A stretch of 60,530 nucleotides of DNA from Actinokineospora sp. NBRC 105648. GTDB taxonomy: Bacteria > Actinomycetota > Actinomycetes > Mycobacteriales > Pseudonocardiaceae. Made by a program: the position numbers and the translations under genes. Below are positions 15,160 through 23,208 of the stretch, piece after piece; the first letter of the stretch is position 1, and each line of letters starts with the position of its first letter. The stretch spans positions 1 through 60,530 of the forward strand of contig NZ_BSTR01000049.1 in the NCBI RefSeq assembly GCF_030269645.1, given 5' to 3'. The notes under the pieces are model-generated. The model was not told the DNA's origin and ran no database searches. It saw only the letters and a program-made list of their open reading frames with translations.

Positions 15160-15267
15160 GCGTTGCTCCCGGTGAGTGGTTGGTCCGCTCGACGGTACCT
15201 CGCCGAACTGGTGACTCTGGGTGTCCGTCCCGCTACGCTGGCTGCGGGTGTCGGTTGGGGGCCACCG

Positions 15268-17373
15268 ATGGGCGACAAGGGCGTACCGCTGATGGGTTCG
15301 ACGCACAACCAGGTCGGCGGCACCGTGCACGGCTCGGTGGTGCAGGCGGGGAAGATCATCGTCAACCCGCGGCGGGACGCGGTGGCCGAGACCGCCGACC
15401 AGCTCGCGCACGCTGTCGCCACCCGCTGGCGGCGCGAGGAGGAGCAGCGCCGGGTGCGCGACCCGTTCCCGTTGCCGGTCGGCTGGCGGCCCGCGCCTGA
15501 GGAGCTGACTGACCACTGGGCCAACATCCGCGGCACGCCCGCGGGCGGCTCGGCGGAACCGCTGGTGCTCTCCGGTCGGCTGCCGGGGATCGCCGAGCTG
15601 TACCGCCGGATCCCCTCCGGGCGCCTGGTCGTGCTGGGCCGGGCCGGCGCCGGGAAGACGATCCTGACCTCGCGGTTCGTGCTGGACACCCTGGCGGTCC
15701 GGGGCGACGGCGACCCCGTTCCGGTGATCTTCGGCCTCGGGTCCTGGCACCCCGGTCGCACCGAGCTGCGGGACTGGCTCACCGCGGCGCTGCTGCGCGA
15801 CCACCCCGGGCTGGCCGCGGCCGCGCCGGGCGGGTCGACGATGGCCGCCGCGCTGGTCTCGGCCGGTTGGGTGCTGCCGGTGCTCGACGGGTTCGACGAG
15901 ATCGCCGACGGCCTGCACCGCGCTGCCCTTGAGGCGCTCAACGCCAGTGCCCTCCCGCTGTTGCTGACCAGCCGCACTGCCGAGTACGCGGCCGCGGTGG
16001 CGGGGACGGATGTGCTGACCGCCGCCGCCGCGGTTGAGCTGACCGACCTCGCGCCTGCTGACCTGGACGCCTACCTGCCGCGCAGCACCCGCAAGATCGT
16101 TTCCGCGGGCACCGTCTCCAGCGCGTGGGATCCCGTCCTGGCCGAGGTGCGCCGCAGCCCTTCGGGACCGTTGGCCGCGGTGTTCACCACGCCGCTGATG
16201 GTCGCGCTTGCCCGCACGACCTACAGCGACACACCCCACCGCGATCCCGCGGAGTTGTTGGACACCAACAGGTTCAGCACCGCCGAGGTCGTCGAGGAGC
16301 ACCTCCTCGACAACGTCATCCCGACCGCGTACCGGCGGGTCGGCCTCGACCCGCGCTGGGACGCCGACCGCGCCCGGCACTGGCTCGGCCACCTGGCCCG
16401 GCACCTCGACCGGCTCGGCACCCGGGACCTCGCCTGGTGGCGGCTGTCCTCGGCGGTTCGACCGGGGGCCAGGGCGTTCGTGCTCGGTGCCGTGTGCGCG
16501 CTGGTGGTCGCGGTGCTGAACGGGGCGATCGACCTGCTGACCTACCCGCGCGTCGACGTGTTCAGGGAGCGGCCTGCCCTGATCTTGATGATCGACGCGC
16601 TCGGCAACGGGCTGCTGGTCGGGGTGATGTTCGGCGGCGTCTACCGCCGCCTGGCGCGGGCGGACAGCGCGTTCGAGCCGTCCCGTGTTCGGGTCACCGG
16701 CAGGCTCTCGCCCGCGCGGGCGAACTGGCGCGCCCGGCTGGCCACCGGGCTGGTGGCGGGCACGGCCTTCGGGGTCGCCAACGGAGTGGTGTTCGGCCTG
16801 CTCGGTTACCTCACCTTCGACGGTGTCCGGCTGCTGGACACACTGCTGTCCGGACTGCTGGCCGGGTCCGTGCTGGGCCCGGTGTTCGGCCTGGCGAGCG
16901 GGGTGGTGTTCGGCGTCCTGTCCGCGCTGGAGACCCAGCTCGACGTCCGGGCCGCCGTCCGGCCCGCGGACCTGCTGCGCGCCAACCGGGTCAACGTGCT
17001 CGCCCGGGTGCTGATCTTCACTGTCCTCTTTGGATTCATCGTGGTCGGCGGGATCCTGTCGATGACCGAGGTGCTGCGCCTGTTCGTGGTGCCGATCGAG
17101 CTCGAGTTCGGGCCGGGGTTGCGCTTCTGGCTGCTGGGCGGACTCGGCGGTGGGCTCAGTTACGCGCTCGCGCTGACCGCCTGGGGCCACTGGCTGGTGT
17201 TCGGGCGGATCTGGTTGCCGCTCACCGGCAAGCTGCCCTGGGCGCTGCCCGAGTTCCTCGACGACGCCTACCAGCGCGGTGTCCTGCGACAAGCGGGCGC
17301 GGTCTACCAGTTCCGGCACGCCCGGCTCCAGGACCACCTGACCCGGGGTGGGCGCGGCACTGGCGACCTGTGA
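15268..17373 (+). CDS. NACHT/NLR-like ATPase with N-terminal RHIM-like amyloid motif and C-terminal membrane helices
   Basis: The 701-residue product has an N-terminal motif NQVGGTVHGSVVQAGKI (residues 14-30), which looks like a RHIM-type bacterial amyloid signalling motif. A NACHT-like NTPase follows: Walker A GRAGAGKT (124-131) and Walker B VLPVLDGFDEI (about 202-212), then LLLTSRTAEYA as sensor strand. After about residue 400 come several membrane helices (AFVLGAVCALVVAVL, LIDALGNGLL-like and others), and the end is a short winged-helix-like segment. Bacterial NACHT proteins sense phage and trigger cell death. The membrane half may anchor it or form the executioner. The ATG at 15268 is preferred because the motif then lies at the N-terminus; its ribosome-binding site is weak. 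Confidence 0.75.
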   Translation: MGDKGVPLMGSTHNQVGGTVHGSVVQAGKIIVNPRRDAVAETADQLAHAVATRWRREEEQRRVRDPFPLPVGWRPAPEELTDHWANIRGTPAGGSAEPLVLSGRLPGIAELYRRIPSGRLVVLGRAGAGKTILTSRFVLDTLAVRGDGDPVPVIFGLGSWHPGRTELRDWLTAALLRDHPGLAAAAPGGSTMAAALVSAGWVLPVLDGFDEIADGLHRAALEALNASALPLLLTSRTAEYAAAVAGTDVLTAAAAVELTDLAPADLDAYLPRSTRKIVSAGTVSSAWDPVLAEVRRSPSGPLAAVFTTPLMVALARTTYSDTPHRDPAELLDTNRFSTAEVVEEHLLDNVIPTAYRRVGLDPRWDADRARHWLGHLARHLDRLGTRDLAWWRLSSAVRPGARAFVLGAVCALVVAVLNGAIDLLTYPRVDVFRERPALILMIDALGNGLLVGVMFGGVYRRLARADSAFEPSRVRVTGRLSPARANWRARLATGLVAGTAFGVANGVVFGLLGYLTFDGVRLLDTLLSGLLAGSVLGPVFGLASGVVFGVLSALETQLDVRAAVRPADLLRANRVNVLARVLIFTVLFGFIVVGGILSMTEVLRLFVVPIELEFGPGLRFWLLGGLGGGLSYALALTAWGHWLVFGRIWLPLTGKLPWALPEFLDDAYQRGVLRQAGAVYQFRHARLQDHLTRGGRGTGDL

Positions 17374-17707
17374 CACGCACGGGAGCGACTACTAGCGGGA
17401 ACAACTACTAGACGGCCTTCGAGGTGCGAACCGCCAGACCAGTCAGCCCAGCCCAGCACTTGTTGTTGAAGAGAAGCCGACTCGGCTGGTACCGCCGGCC
17501 CCCGACGGACACTGCTCGATCTGGTGGACTGCCTTTGTGTGGGGTGGGGGACCCTGCAAACTTGCCGTGCGTGGGGATGCCCTTCACCCCACGCTTTTTC
17601 CCCACGCAGGGTCCCTAGGGGCCCCACGCAAAGGCAGTCCACCAGATCGAGCCCACCGCTTTACCCGTGGGTACACACGACGGGACAGCCCAAACGGGCA
17701 CACCCGG
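17374..17707. other. Intergenic region between convergent genes
   Basis: The NACHT gene (rightward) and the YdjM-like gene (leftward) converge here. The main content is the nested palindrome at 17515-17651. No gene is seen. Confidence 0.6.
17515..17651. repeat. Large nested palindromic element, copy I
   Basis: The outer stem 17515-17537 pairs perfectly with 17629-17651 (23 bp) and extends to 30 bp with one mismatch (17515-17544 with 17622-17651). Inside are GGGACCCTGC paired with GCAGGGTCCC, and GCGTGGGG paired with CCCCACGC around ATGCCCTTCA. TAGGGGCCCC precedes the right arm. The same architecture recurs at 19293 and 60431 with different stem sequences. It lies between convergent genes, consistent with a bidirectional terminator or a REP-like element. 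Confidence 0.8.
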
Positions 17708-18526
17708 TCAGCCCGCGTCTGCCCACGGCTCCAGTGGCACGCCGTCCAGCATCGGCAGCACTCCCGCGCGGTGCAGGGCGATCGCCGACATCCAGACCGC
17801 GATCGCGGTCAGCACCGGGCCGACGACGGCCATCTCCACCCGGCCGCCGGTGCGCATCCGCATGATCTTCGGCGGGGCCACCGGGTACCAGGTCTTCCAC
17901 GCGATCGGGACCGGCCACAGGATCGGGCAGCCCTGCTCGGTGATGGCGTCGCCGAGGTAGTGCGCGACGCAGCCGATGCCGACCGCCACCCCGCAGGCGG
18001 CGGCGTTGGCGTCGGTCTGGTCGGTCCAGCGCAGGCAGGCGTAGGTGAGCACCAGCGCGGTGCCGGTGATCCACAGCGCGTCGTTGCGGGGGCACCACTT
18101 GTGCATGATGCCGCGCACCGCCAGGCCGCAGAAGAAGAACATCAGCACCGGCAGCGCCCACGAGCGGCTGGTCTGGATGATGGCGGTGGTGACCACGGTG
18201 GCCACGACCGCGAAGAACAGCGTGTGGGTGAGGCCGCGGTGGCCGCCGTCGCGGTTGGAGTCCTTCTTGGTGCGGGTGAGCCGGTAGACGCCGTGGCTGA
18301 GGGCGTTGATGAGCTTCGAGCCCGCCTGGCTGACCGGGCCGAAGGTGCTCGAGACGGTCGACTCCGGGTGGTCTAGGTCGGGTAGCAGTGCCGCGCCGGT
18401 GGCGAGGACCGCGCCTACCAGCCAGCCCTTGGGGGAGAGGTTGCCGATAGCGCTACCGGACGCGAGAGCGGTGACCGCTCCCCAGGCCGCGAGGCCGCTC
18501 ATCGCATGCGTCGGTCCCGTGGACAC
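17708..18526 (-). CDS. YdjM-type membrane metal-dependent hydrolase
   Basis: A 272-residue membrane protein with the pattern of the YdjM/LexA-regulated inner-membrane hydrolase family. ALLPDLDHPES gives the DxDH metal motif, GGHRGLTHTLFF a second His cluster, and VAHYLGDAITEQGCPILWP the His/Asp third motif, among several hydrophobic helices. The true substrate of the family is unknown; phospholipase-like folds have been suggested for relatives. The GTG start at 18526 gives MSTGPTHAMSG. It converges on the NACHT gene. Confidence 0.8.
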   Translation of the reverse strand: MSTGPTHAMSGLAAWGAVTALASGSAIGNLSPKGWLVGAVLATGAALLPDLDHPESTVSSTFGPVSQAGSKLINALSHGVYRLTRTKKDSNRDGGHRGLTHTLFFAVVATVVTTAIIQTSRSWALPVLMFFFCGLAVRGIMHKWCPRNDALWITGTALVLTYACLRWTDQTDANAAACGVAVGIGCVAHYLGDAITEQGCPILWPVPIAWKTWYPVAPPKIMRMRTGGRVEMAVVGPVLTAIAVWMSAIALHRAGVLPMLDGVPLEPWADAG

Positions 18527-18584
18527 GCCCTACCCCCTGATAACTCGAAAGCCGTATCGCCGCGCCGACCCTAGGATCGGTGGC

Positions 18585-19151
18585 GTGCTGCGTCCCGCGT
18601 ATCCGATCACGACCCGCCGACTGTTCCTGCGCCCGTTCGCCGAGGACGACCTCGACGCCCTGTTCAAGATCCAGTCCCGCGAGGATGTCACGAAGTACCT
18701 CTACTGGGGGCCCAGAACGCGCGAAGAGGTCGCGCAGGCCATCCAGGACCGGCTGCTGATGACCGAGATCGAGGAAGCGGGCGACAAGATCGTGCTCGCG
18801 GTGGCCCTGCGCGAGACCGGTGAGCTCATCGGCGACGTCACCCTCGGCTGGCACAGCGCCGAGCACCTCGGCGGCGAGATCGGCTACACCCTCCACCCCG
18901 ACCACCACGGCAAGGGCTACGCGGGCGAGGCCGCCGTGCAACTGCTGCGCCTCGGCTTCGAGGAGCTGGGCCTGCACCGCATCGTGGGTCGCCTCGATTC
19001 CCTCAACCGCCCCTCCGGTCGCGTACTAGAGCGGCTGGGAATGCGGCACGAGGCCCACCTGCGCGAGAACGAGTTCGTCCGCGGCCGGTGGGCCGACGAG
19101 ACCATTTACGCGATGCTCGCCGACGAATGGCGGGACCTGACCGAGGGGTAG
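18585..19151 (+). CDS. GNAT family N-acetyltransferase (RimJ/RimL type)
   Basis: A 188-residue acetyltransferase. TTRRLFLRPFAEDDLDALF is the family opening, GEIGYTLHPDHHGKGYAGEA contains the acetyl-CoA pyrophosphate loop (GKGYAGEA), and GLHRIVGRLDSLNRPSGRVL is the last conserved segment. This pattern is typical of the RimJ/RimL-like branch that acetylates protein N-termini or small amines. The start GTG at 18585 lies just upstream of the conserved opening; earlier in-frame starts would add residues that run into the divergent gene. The substrate cannot be deduced. Confidence 0.85.
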   Translation: MLRPAYPITTRRLFLRPFAEDDLDALFKIQSREDVTKYLYWGPRTREEVAQAIQDRLLMTEIEEAGDKIVLAVALRETGELIGDVTLGWHSAEHLGGEIGYTLHPDHHGKGYAGEAAVQLLRLGFEELGLHRIVGRLDSLNRPSGRVLERLGMRHEAHLRENEFVRGRWADETIYAMLADEWRDLTEG

Positions 19152-19485
19152 GCACTCCCGGGGATAGCTTGTGCTGCAGGGCATCCAGCTGACTTCGCCC
19201 TGGCCGCACGCCCACAGGACGTGCCCAGGGCAAGTCGCGGGCACTGTTCTTGCGAACTGGAGAACCGCCTGACCGTCGCCCCCGCACCACACTGCTGGAT
19301 TGGGTGAACTCGCTTTGTTCGGGGAGAAAAGAGGCGCTAGCCTGGCCCAGGCGGTGGGTATCCCTTTCCCACCCGCTCTACCCACGGCGCCTCTTTTCTT
19401 AGGGGCCCCGAACAAAGCGAGTTCACCCAATCCAGCACCCCGCATCACAAGCCGGGAACGCCAGTTGCCAAGGTCAGGCTCTGGA
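19152..19485. other. Intergenic region between convergent genes
   Basis: It holds the nested palindrome copy II at 19293-19437 and nothing else that I recognise. Confidence 0.6.
19293..19437. repeat. Large nested palindromic element, copy II
   Basis: A perfect 32-bp outer stem pairs 19293-19324 with 19406-19437. Inside, GAAAAGAGGCGC pairs with GCGCCTCTTTTC, and GGTGGG with CCCACC around TATCCCTTT. The stem bases differ from copy I but pairing is intact, and TAGGGGCCCC before the right arm is shared. It lies between the convergent acetyltransferase and HTH genes. Confidence 0.85.
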
Positions 19486-19878
19486 TCAGCCCAGGGTGCG
19501 GAAGCGCTCGTGGGCCGCTTGCCTGGTCGTGCCCAGCGCCGCGCCGATGTCGGCCCAGGAGGCGCCCCGGGCCCGGGCGGCGGCGACCGCCTCGTGGGTG
19601 AGCGGTCGGTGCCAGGCGTCGACCTCGGCCAGCAGCTTCAGGGCCGCCTCGGGGCGGGTGGAGATCATCTCCTGCACCTGTTCGCGCAGGACGTCGGACT
19701 TCACCAGCAGCCAGGACGGCGGCTCGGCCTCGGCGGTCGGGAGGGCGTGGGTGCGCCACCAGTCCTCCTCGGCCGCGGCCGGGGTGGGGAAGCGGTGCTC
19801 GGAGGCCCAGCCGCAGTCGCAGGTGGGGCGCAGGTCGATGACGGTGCCGCGGTGGCCCGGGAGTTCCAGATCGTGCAT
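19486..19878 (-). CDS. Small HTH-containing hypothetical protein
   Basis: The 130-residue protein ends with a likely helix-turn-helix, VAAARARGASWADIGAALG followed by TTRQAAHERF, common in actinomycete proteins with a sigma-factor-like or homeodomain-like HTH. The front half (TCDCGWASEHRFPTPAAA) contains a CDCGW motif typical of a small zinc- or substrate-binding module seen in Streptomyces proteins. It probably regulates a nearby gene; it is divergent from isocitrate dehydrogenase. Start ATG 19878 is chosen; an upstream in-frame ATG at 19907 is possible. Confidence 0.65.
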   Translation of the reverse strand: MHDLELPGHRGTVIDLRPTCDCGWASEHRFPTPAAAEEDWWRTHALPTAEAEPPSWLLVKSDVLREQVQEMISTRPEAALKLLAEVDAWHRPLTHEAVAAARARGASWADIGAALGTTRQAAHERFRTLG

Positions 19879-20011
19879 GCACGTCAAGATACCCTGACGC
19901 TCTACCATCCGGGTCGGGTGACCGTGCACACAAGCGAGCGACGTGCGCCCGGTTAGCAGTACGCTTGTACCGTTTTCCACAGGTGGTAAGGCGAGAGGAG
20001 CACCGCGGCTC

Positions 20012-21229
20012 ATGGCCAAGATCAAGGTCCAGGGAAAGGTCGTCGAACTCGACGGCGACGAGATGACCCGCATCATCTGGCAGTTCATCAAGGACAAGCT
20101 GATCCACCCGTACCTCGACGTGGACCTCGAGTACTACGACCTGGGCATCGAGCACCGCGACGCCACCGACGACCAGGTGACGATCGACGCCGCCAACGCC
20201 ATCAAGGCGCACGGCGTCGGCGTCAAGTGCGCGACGATCACCCCGGACGAGGCGCGGGTCGAGGAGTTCGGTCTGAAGAAGATGTGGGTCTCGCCCAACG
20301 GCACGATCCGCAACATCCTCGGCGGCGTGGTCTTCCGCGAGCCGATCATCATCTCGAACATCCCGCGGCTGGTGCCGGGCTGGACCAAGCCGATCATCAT
20401 CGGCCGCCACGCCCACGGCGACCAGTACAAGGCCACCAACTTCAAGGTGCCCGGCGCGGGCGAGCTGGCGATCACCTTCACGCCCGAGGACGGCTCCGAG
20501 CCGATCCGGCACGTGGTGACCAACTTCGGTGCCGACGGCGGCGTCGCCATGGGCATGTACAACTACAACAAGTCCATCGAGGACTTCGCGCGCGCCTCGT
20601 TCTCCTACGGCCTGCAGCGCGAGTACCCGGTGTACCTCTCGACCAAGAACACCATCCTCAAGGCCTACGACGGTGCCTTCAAGGACATCTTCCAGGCCGT
20701 CTTCGAGGCCGAGTTCAAGGCCGACTTCGACGCCAAGGGCCTGACCTACGAGCACCGCCTGATCGACGACATGGTCGCCGCGGCGCTCAAGTGGGAGGGC
20801 GGGTACGTCTGGGCCTGCAAGAACTACGACGGTGACGTCCAGTCCGACACCGTGGCGCAGGGCTTCGGCTCGCTGGGCCTGATGACCTCCGTGCTCTCCA
20901 CCCCGGACGGCCGCACCGTCGAGGCCGAGGCCGCGCACGGCACCGTCACCCGGCACTACCGCCAGCACCAGGCGGGCAAGCCCACCTCGACCAACCCGAT
21001 CGCGTCGATCTACGCCTGGACGCGCGGGCTGGCCCACCGCGGCAAGCTGGACAGCACCCCCGAGGTCACCGGCTTCGCCGAGACCCTCGAGCGCGTGGTC
21101 ATCGAGACCGTCGAGAGCGGCGCGATGACCAAGGACCTGGCGCTGCTGGTCGGGCCGGACCAGGCCTGGCAGACCACCGAGGAGTTCCTCGGCACGCTCG
21201 ACGAGAACCTGCAGAAGGCCGCGGGCTGA
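20012..21229 (+). CDS. icd: Isocitrate dehydrogenase (NADP+)
   Basis: A 405-residue enzyme that decarboxylates isocitrate to 2-oxoglutarate in the TCA cycle, making [25 protein letters not shown] is the N-terminus of the homodimeric eukaryotic-type [15 protein letters not shown] holds the substrate-binding Ser/Asn/Arg region, [20 protein letters not shown] the catalytic Asp/Lys region, and [16 protein letters not shown] the NADP-binding loop. The length is normal for the family. GAGAGGAG precedes the ATG at good spacing. A strong terminator follows, so it is a single-gene unit. Confidence 0.97.
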   Translation: MAKIKVQGKVVELDGDEMTRIIWQFIKDKLIHPYLDVDLEYYDLGIEHRDATDDQVTIDAANAIKAHGVGVKCATITPDEARVEEFGLKKMWVSPNGTIRNILGGVVFREPIIISNIPRLVPGWTKPIIIGRHAHGDQYKATNFKVPGAGELAITFTPEDGSEPIRHVVTNFGADGGVAMGMYNYNKSIEDFARASFSYGLQREYPVYLSTKNTILKAYDGAFKDIFQAVFEAEFKADFDAKGLTYEHRLIDDMVAAALKWEGGYVWACKNYDGDVQSDTVAQGFGSLGLMTSVLSTPDGRTVEAEAAHGTVTRHYRQHQAGKPTSTNPIASIYAWTRGLAHRGKLDSTPEVTGFAETLERVVIETVESGAMTKDLALLVGPDQAWQTTEEFLGTLDENLQKAAG

Positions 21230-21242
21230 GCCACGCCCGGGT

Positions 21243-21278
21243 GGGCCCCCGTCGCGTTCGCGCGGCGGGGGCCCTTTT
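21243..21278 (+). terminator. Rho-independent terminator of icd
   Basis: GGGCCCCCG (21243-21251) pairs with CGGGGGCCC (21266-21274) over a GC-rich loop and is followed by TTTT. Confidence 0.8.
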
Positions 21279-21405
21279 CGTGACCGTGGGTGCCCGCCGT
21301 TGGCCCCTGCGGGTGGTTCCGCGTTCTGCCACTGGCGTGCGACCGTGTGCGTGAGCCACCGTTGGTGGTGTCGTCTGTGCCGTGCGATGGGGAGCGTGAC
21401 GTGCC

Positions 21406-21714
21406 GTGGTAGTGCCGAAGGGGATTCTCATCGGTGGAGGGGTGATCGCGGTGGCGGTCATCTACTCCATGGGCGCGCCGTCCGAGGGCGCCTCGTCGAC
21501 CACGAACCCCGCCGCGTGCCGGGTCTCGGTGACCGCCGACATCCTCAACGTCCGGGTCGCGCCGGACGCCAAGGCCGATGTCGTGGGCAAGTTCAAGCAG
21601 GGCGCCGAGACCGACGCGGACCCCGCCGTGCAGAACGGCTTCCGCAAGCTCGGCGAGAACCGGTGGGCCTCGACCGAGTTCCTGAAACCGCTGGCCGGGC
21701 GCAACTGCGGGTAG
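21406..21714 (+). CDS. Membrane-anchored SH3-like domain protein
   Basis: A 102-residue protein with an N-terminal hydrophobic anchor (ILIGGGVIAVAVIYSMG). The bacterial SH3-like domain has CRVSVTADILNVRVAPDAKA (the LNVR.P segment typical of SH3b repeats), then VVGKFKQGAETDAD and NRWASTEFL. Such domains bind cell-wall peptides. Two Cys (in AACRV and RNCG) could form an external disulfide. Start GTG 21406 follows GGGGAG; GTG 21412 is equally possible. It stands alone between icd and the exonuclease gene. Confidence 0.7.
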   Translation: MVVPKGILIGGGVIAVAVIYSMGAPSEGASSTTNPAACRVSVTADILNVRVAPDAKADVVGKFKQGAETDADPAVQNGFRKLGENRWASTEFLKPLAGRNCG

Positions 21715-21764
21715 GGCCGTCGGGCCTGTTCGGCGGCGCGCGGGCGGGTCTCTAGGGTGATCGC

Positions 21765-22565
21765 GTGCTGACGGTCACCACGATCAACGTCAACGGTCTG
21801 CGCGCGGCCGCCAAGAAGGGCTTCCTGGAGTGGCTGGCCGCCACCCCGGCGGACGTCGTGTGCCTGCAAGAGGTGCGCGCCGCCGACGGTGAGCGGCCGG
21901 ATGTGCCCGGTTGGCACACCGTCTACGCCGAGTCGGCGGTCAAGGGCCGCAACGGTGTCGCGGTCTACTCGCGCACCGAGCCGAGCGCGACGCGGACCGG
22001 GTTCGGGGCGGCGGAGTTCGAGGACAGCGGGCGCTACGTCGAGGCGTGGTTCCCCGGTCTCGTCGTGGCCAGCGTGTACCTGCCCAGCGGCGAGGTCGGC
22101 ACGGCGCGGCAGGACGAGAAGGAGCGGTTCCTGGCCGCGTTCCACACCTACCTGGTCGAGTTGCGCGACAAGGCCGCCGCGGGTGGCTGCGAGGTCCTGG
22201 TCTGCGGCGACTGGAACATCGCGCACCAGGAGATCGACCTGAAGGCGTGGAAGACCAACCGCAAGAACGCGGGGTTCACCCCGCAGGAGCGCGACTGGCT
22301 GTCCAGCGTCCTGTCCGCCGAGACCGGCTACCGCGACGTCCTGCGGTTGCTGCACCCGGAGGGGCCCGGGCCGTACACGTGGTGGTCCTACCGCGGCAAG
22401 GCGTTCGACAACGACTCCGGCTGGCGCATCGACCTGGTCGTCGGCACCGCGGCGATCTCGGCCACGGCGGTCTCGGCGGTGGTCGAGCGCCCGGCGAGCT
22501 ACGCCGAACGCTGGTCCGACCACGCCCCGATGACGGCCACCTTCGCCTGGCCCACCAACGGGTGA
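21765..22565 (+). CDS. xthA: Exodeoxyribonuclease III
   Basis: A 266-residue AP endonuclease/3'-exonuclease of the ExoIII family. It has TTINVNGLRAAAKKGF (first metal-site strand), VVCLQEVRA (catalytic Glu), GRYVEAWFPGLVVASVYLPSG, LVCGDWNIAHQEIDLKAWK (Asp and Asn of the active site), GWRIDLVVGT (Asp) and RWSDHAPM (catalytic Asp-His pair). All catalytic residues are present and the length is usual. It acts in base-excision repair of abasic sites and blocked 3' ends. The GTG start at 21765 is given by family length. Confidence 0.95.
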   Translation: MLTVTTINVNGLRAAAKKGFLEWLAATPADVVCLQEVRAADGERPDVPGWHTVYAESAVKGRNGVAVYSRTEPSATRTGFGAAEFEDSGRYVEAWFPGLVVASVYLPSGEVGTARQDEKERFLAAFHTYLVELRDKAAAGGCEVLVCGDWNIAHQEIDLKAWKTNRKNAGFTPQERDWLSSVLSAETGYRDVLRLLHPEGPGPYTWWSYRGKAFDNDSGWRIDLVVGTAAISATAVSAVVERPASYAERWSDHAPMTATFAWPTNG

Positions 22566-22832
22566 CAGCCGCGGCTGCCGACCGTTCTGCTGCCCGCGGT
22601 GTTCGCGCAGGTGGGCGACGGTGTGCGCACGAGAGGGCACGCAGCGTTCACTTTTATCGCCGGTTGATCGACTACCCCGTGCCGCAGGCCACACCCGACA
22701 GGGCTACGCTCGCCTGCATCAGCCGAGCGGGCGGTCGCTGGTGACCGCGATCGGTCGTGGTTTTCGGGGGCCAGGCCGGTGGTGCTTCGTCCAATCGAGG
22801 GACGGTACAACAGTGTCAGGCGGTGTCAGCTT

Positions 22833-23129
22833 GTGAAAGCGCGGATAGTGCGCTCCCTGGGTGTCCGGACAACGGTGCCCGTGGTGTTCTCCGCTGCCCT
22901 GCTCGTCGGTACGGCCGAGGTGGCCTCGGCCGCCCCCGCTGTCGAGAGCAGCGTTCCGTTCACCATCGCCGGTCCCGTCGGCATCGCCGCGGTGATCGTC
23001 GGTGTCGGTGGCCTGGTCGTCGGGCTGCTGCGCCGCCGGAAGGTGGCCAAGGTGGTCGTGCCGACCGTCGTTCAGGTCCCGGTGCCCGCGCCGCGCCGGG
23101 CCGCTGTCCAGGTCGACAACTCGGCCTGA
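22833..23129 (+). CDS. Small secreted or membrane-anchored hypothetical protein
   Basis: The GTG at 22833 gives 98 residues: a signal peptide (KARIVRSLGVRTTVPVVFSAALLVGTAEVASA, cleaved after ASA), a short linker, a membrane helix (GPVGIAAVIVGVGGLVVGLL) and a basic RRRKVAK stop-transfer with a Pro/Val tail. I do not recognise a family. The long leader of about 270 bases upstream may hold control elements, but I could not identify one. A strong terminator follows. Confidence 0.65.
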   Translation: MKARIVRSLGVRTTVPVVFSAALLVGTAEVASAAPAVESSVPFTIAGPVGIAAVIVGVGGLVVGLLRRRKVAKVVVPTVVQVPVPAPRRAAVQVDNSA

Positions 23130-23150
23130 GTCCTCCCCAACGCGTGGACG

Positions 23151-23182
23151 AGCCCCCGCGGGCGTACCCGCGGGGGCTCTTT
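23151..23182 (+). terminator. Rho-independent terminator
   Basis: AGCCCCCGCGGG (23151-23162) pairs with CCCGCGGGGGCT (23167-23178) and is followed by CTTTC. It serves the small secreted-protein gene and possibly the convergent subtilase. Confidence 0.8.
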
Positions 23183-23208
23183 CGGTCTGCGCTACCTGAC
23201 CGGTTGTC

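Noticed and set aside
14524..17376. Long minus-strand open frame running through the NACHT gene into the DHFR-like gene
   Set aside because: Only the last 211 residues (from ATG 15159) look like a real protein. The upstream part is antisense to Walker A/B-containing sequence.
22566..22832. A riboswitch (for example ydaO-type) in the long leader before the small secreted protein
   Set aside because: I could not match the conserved core motifs; GC-rich stems alone are not enough.
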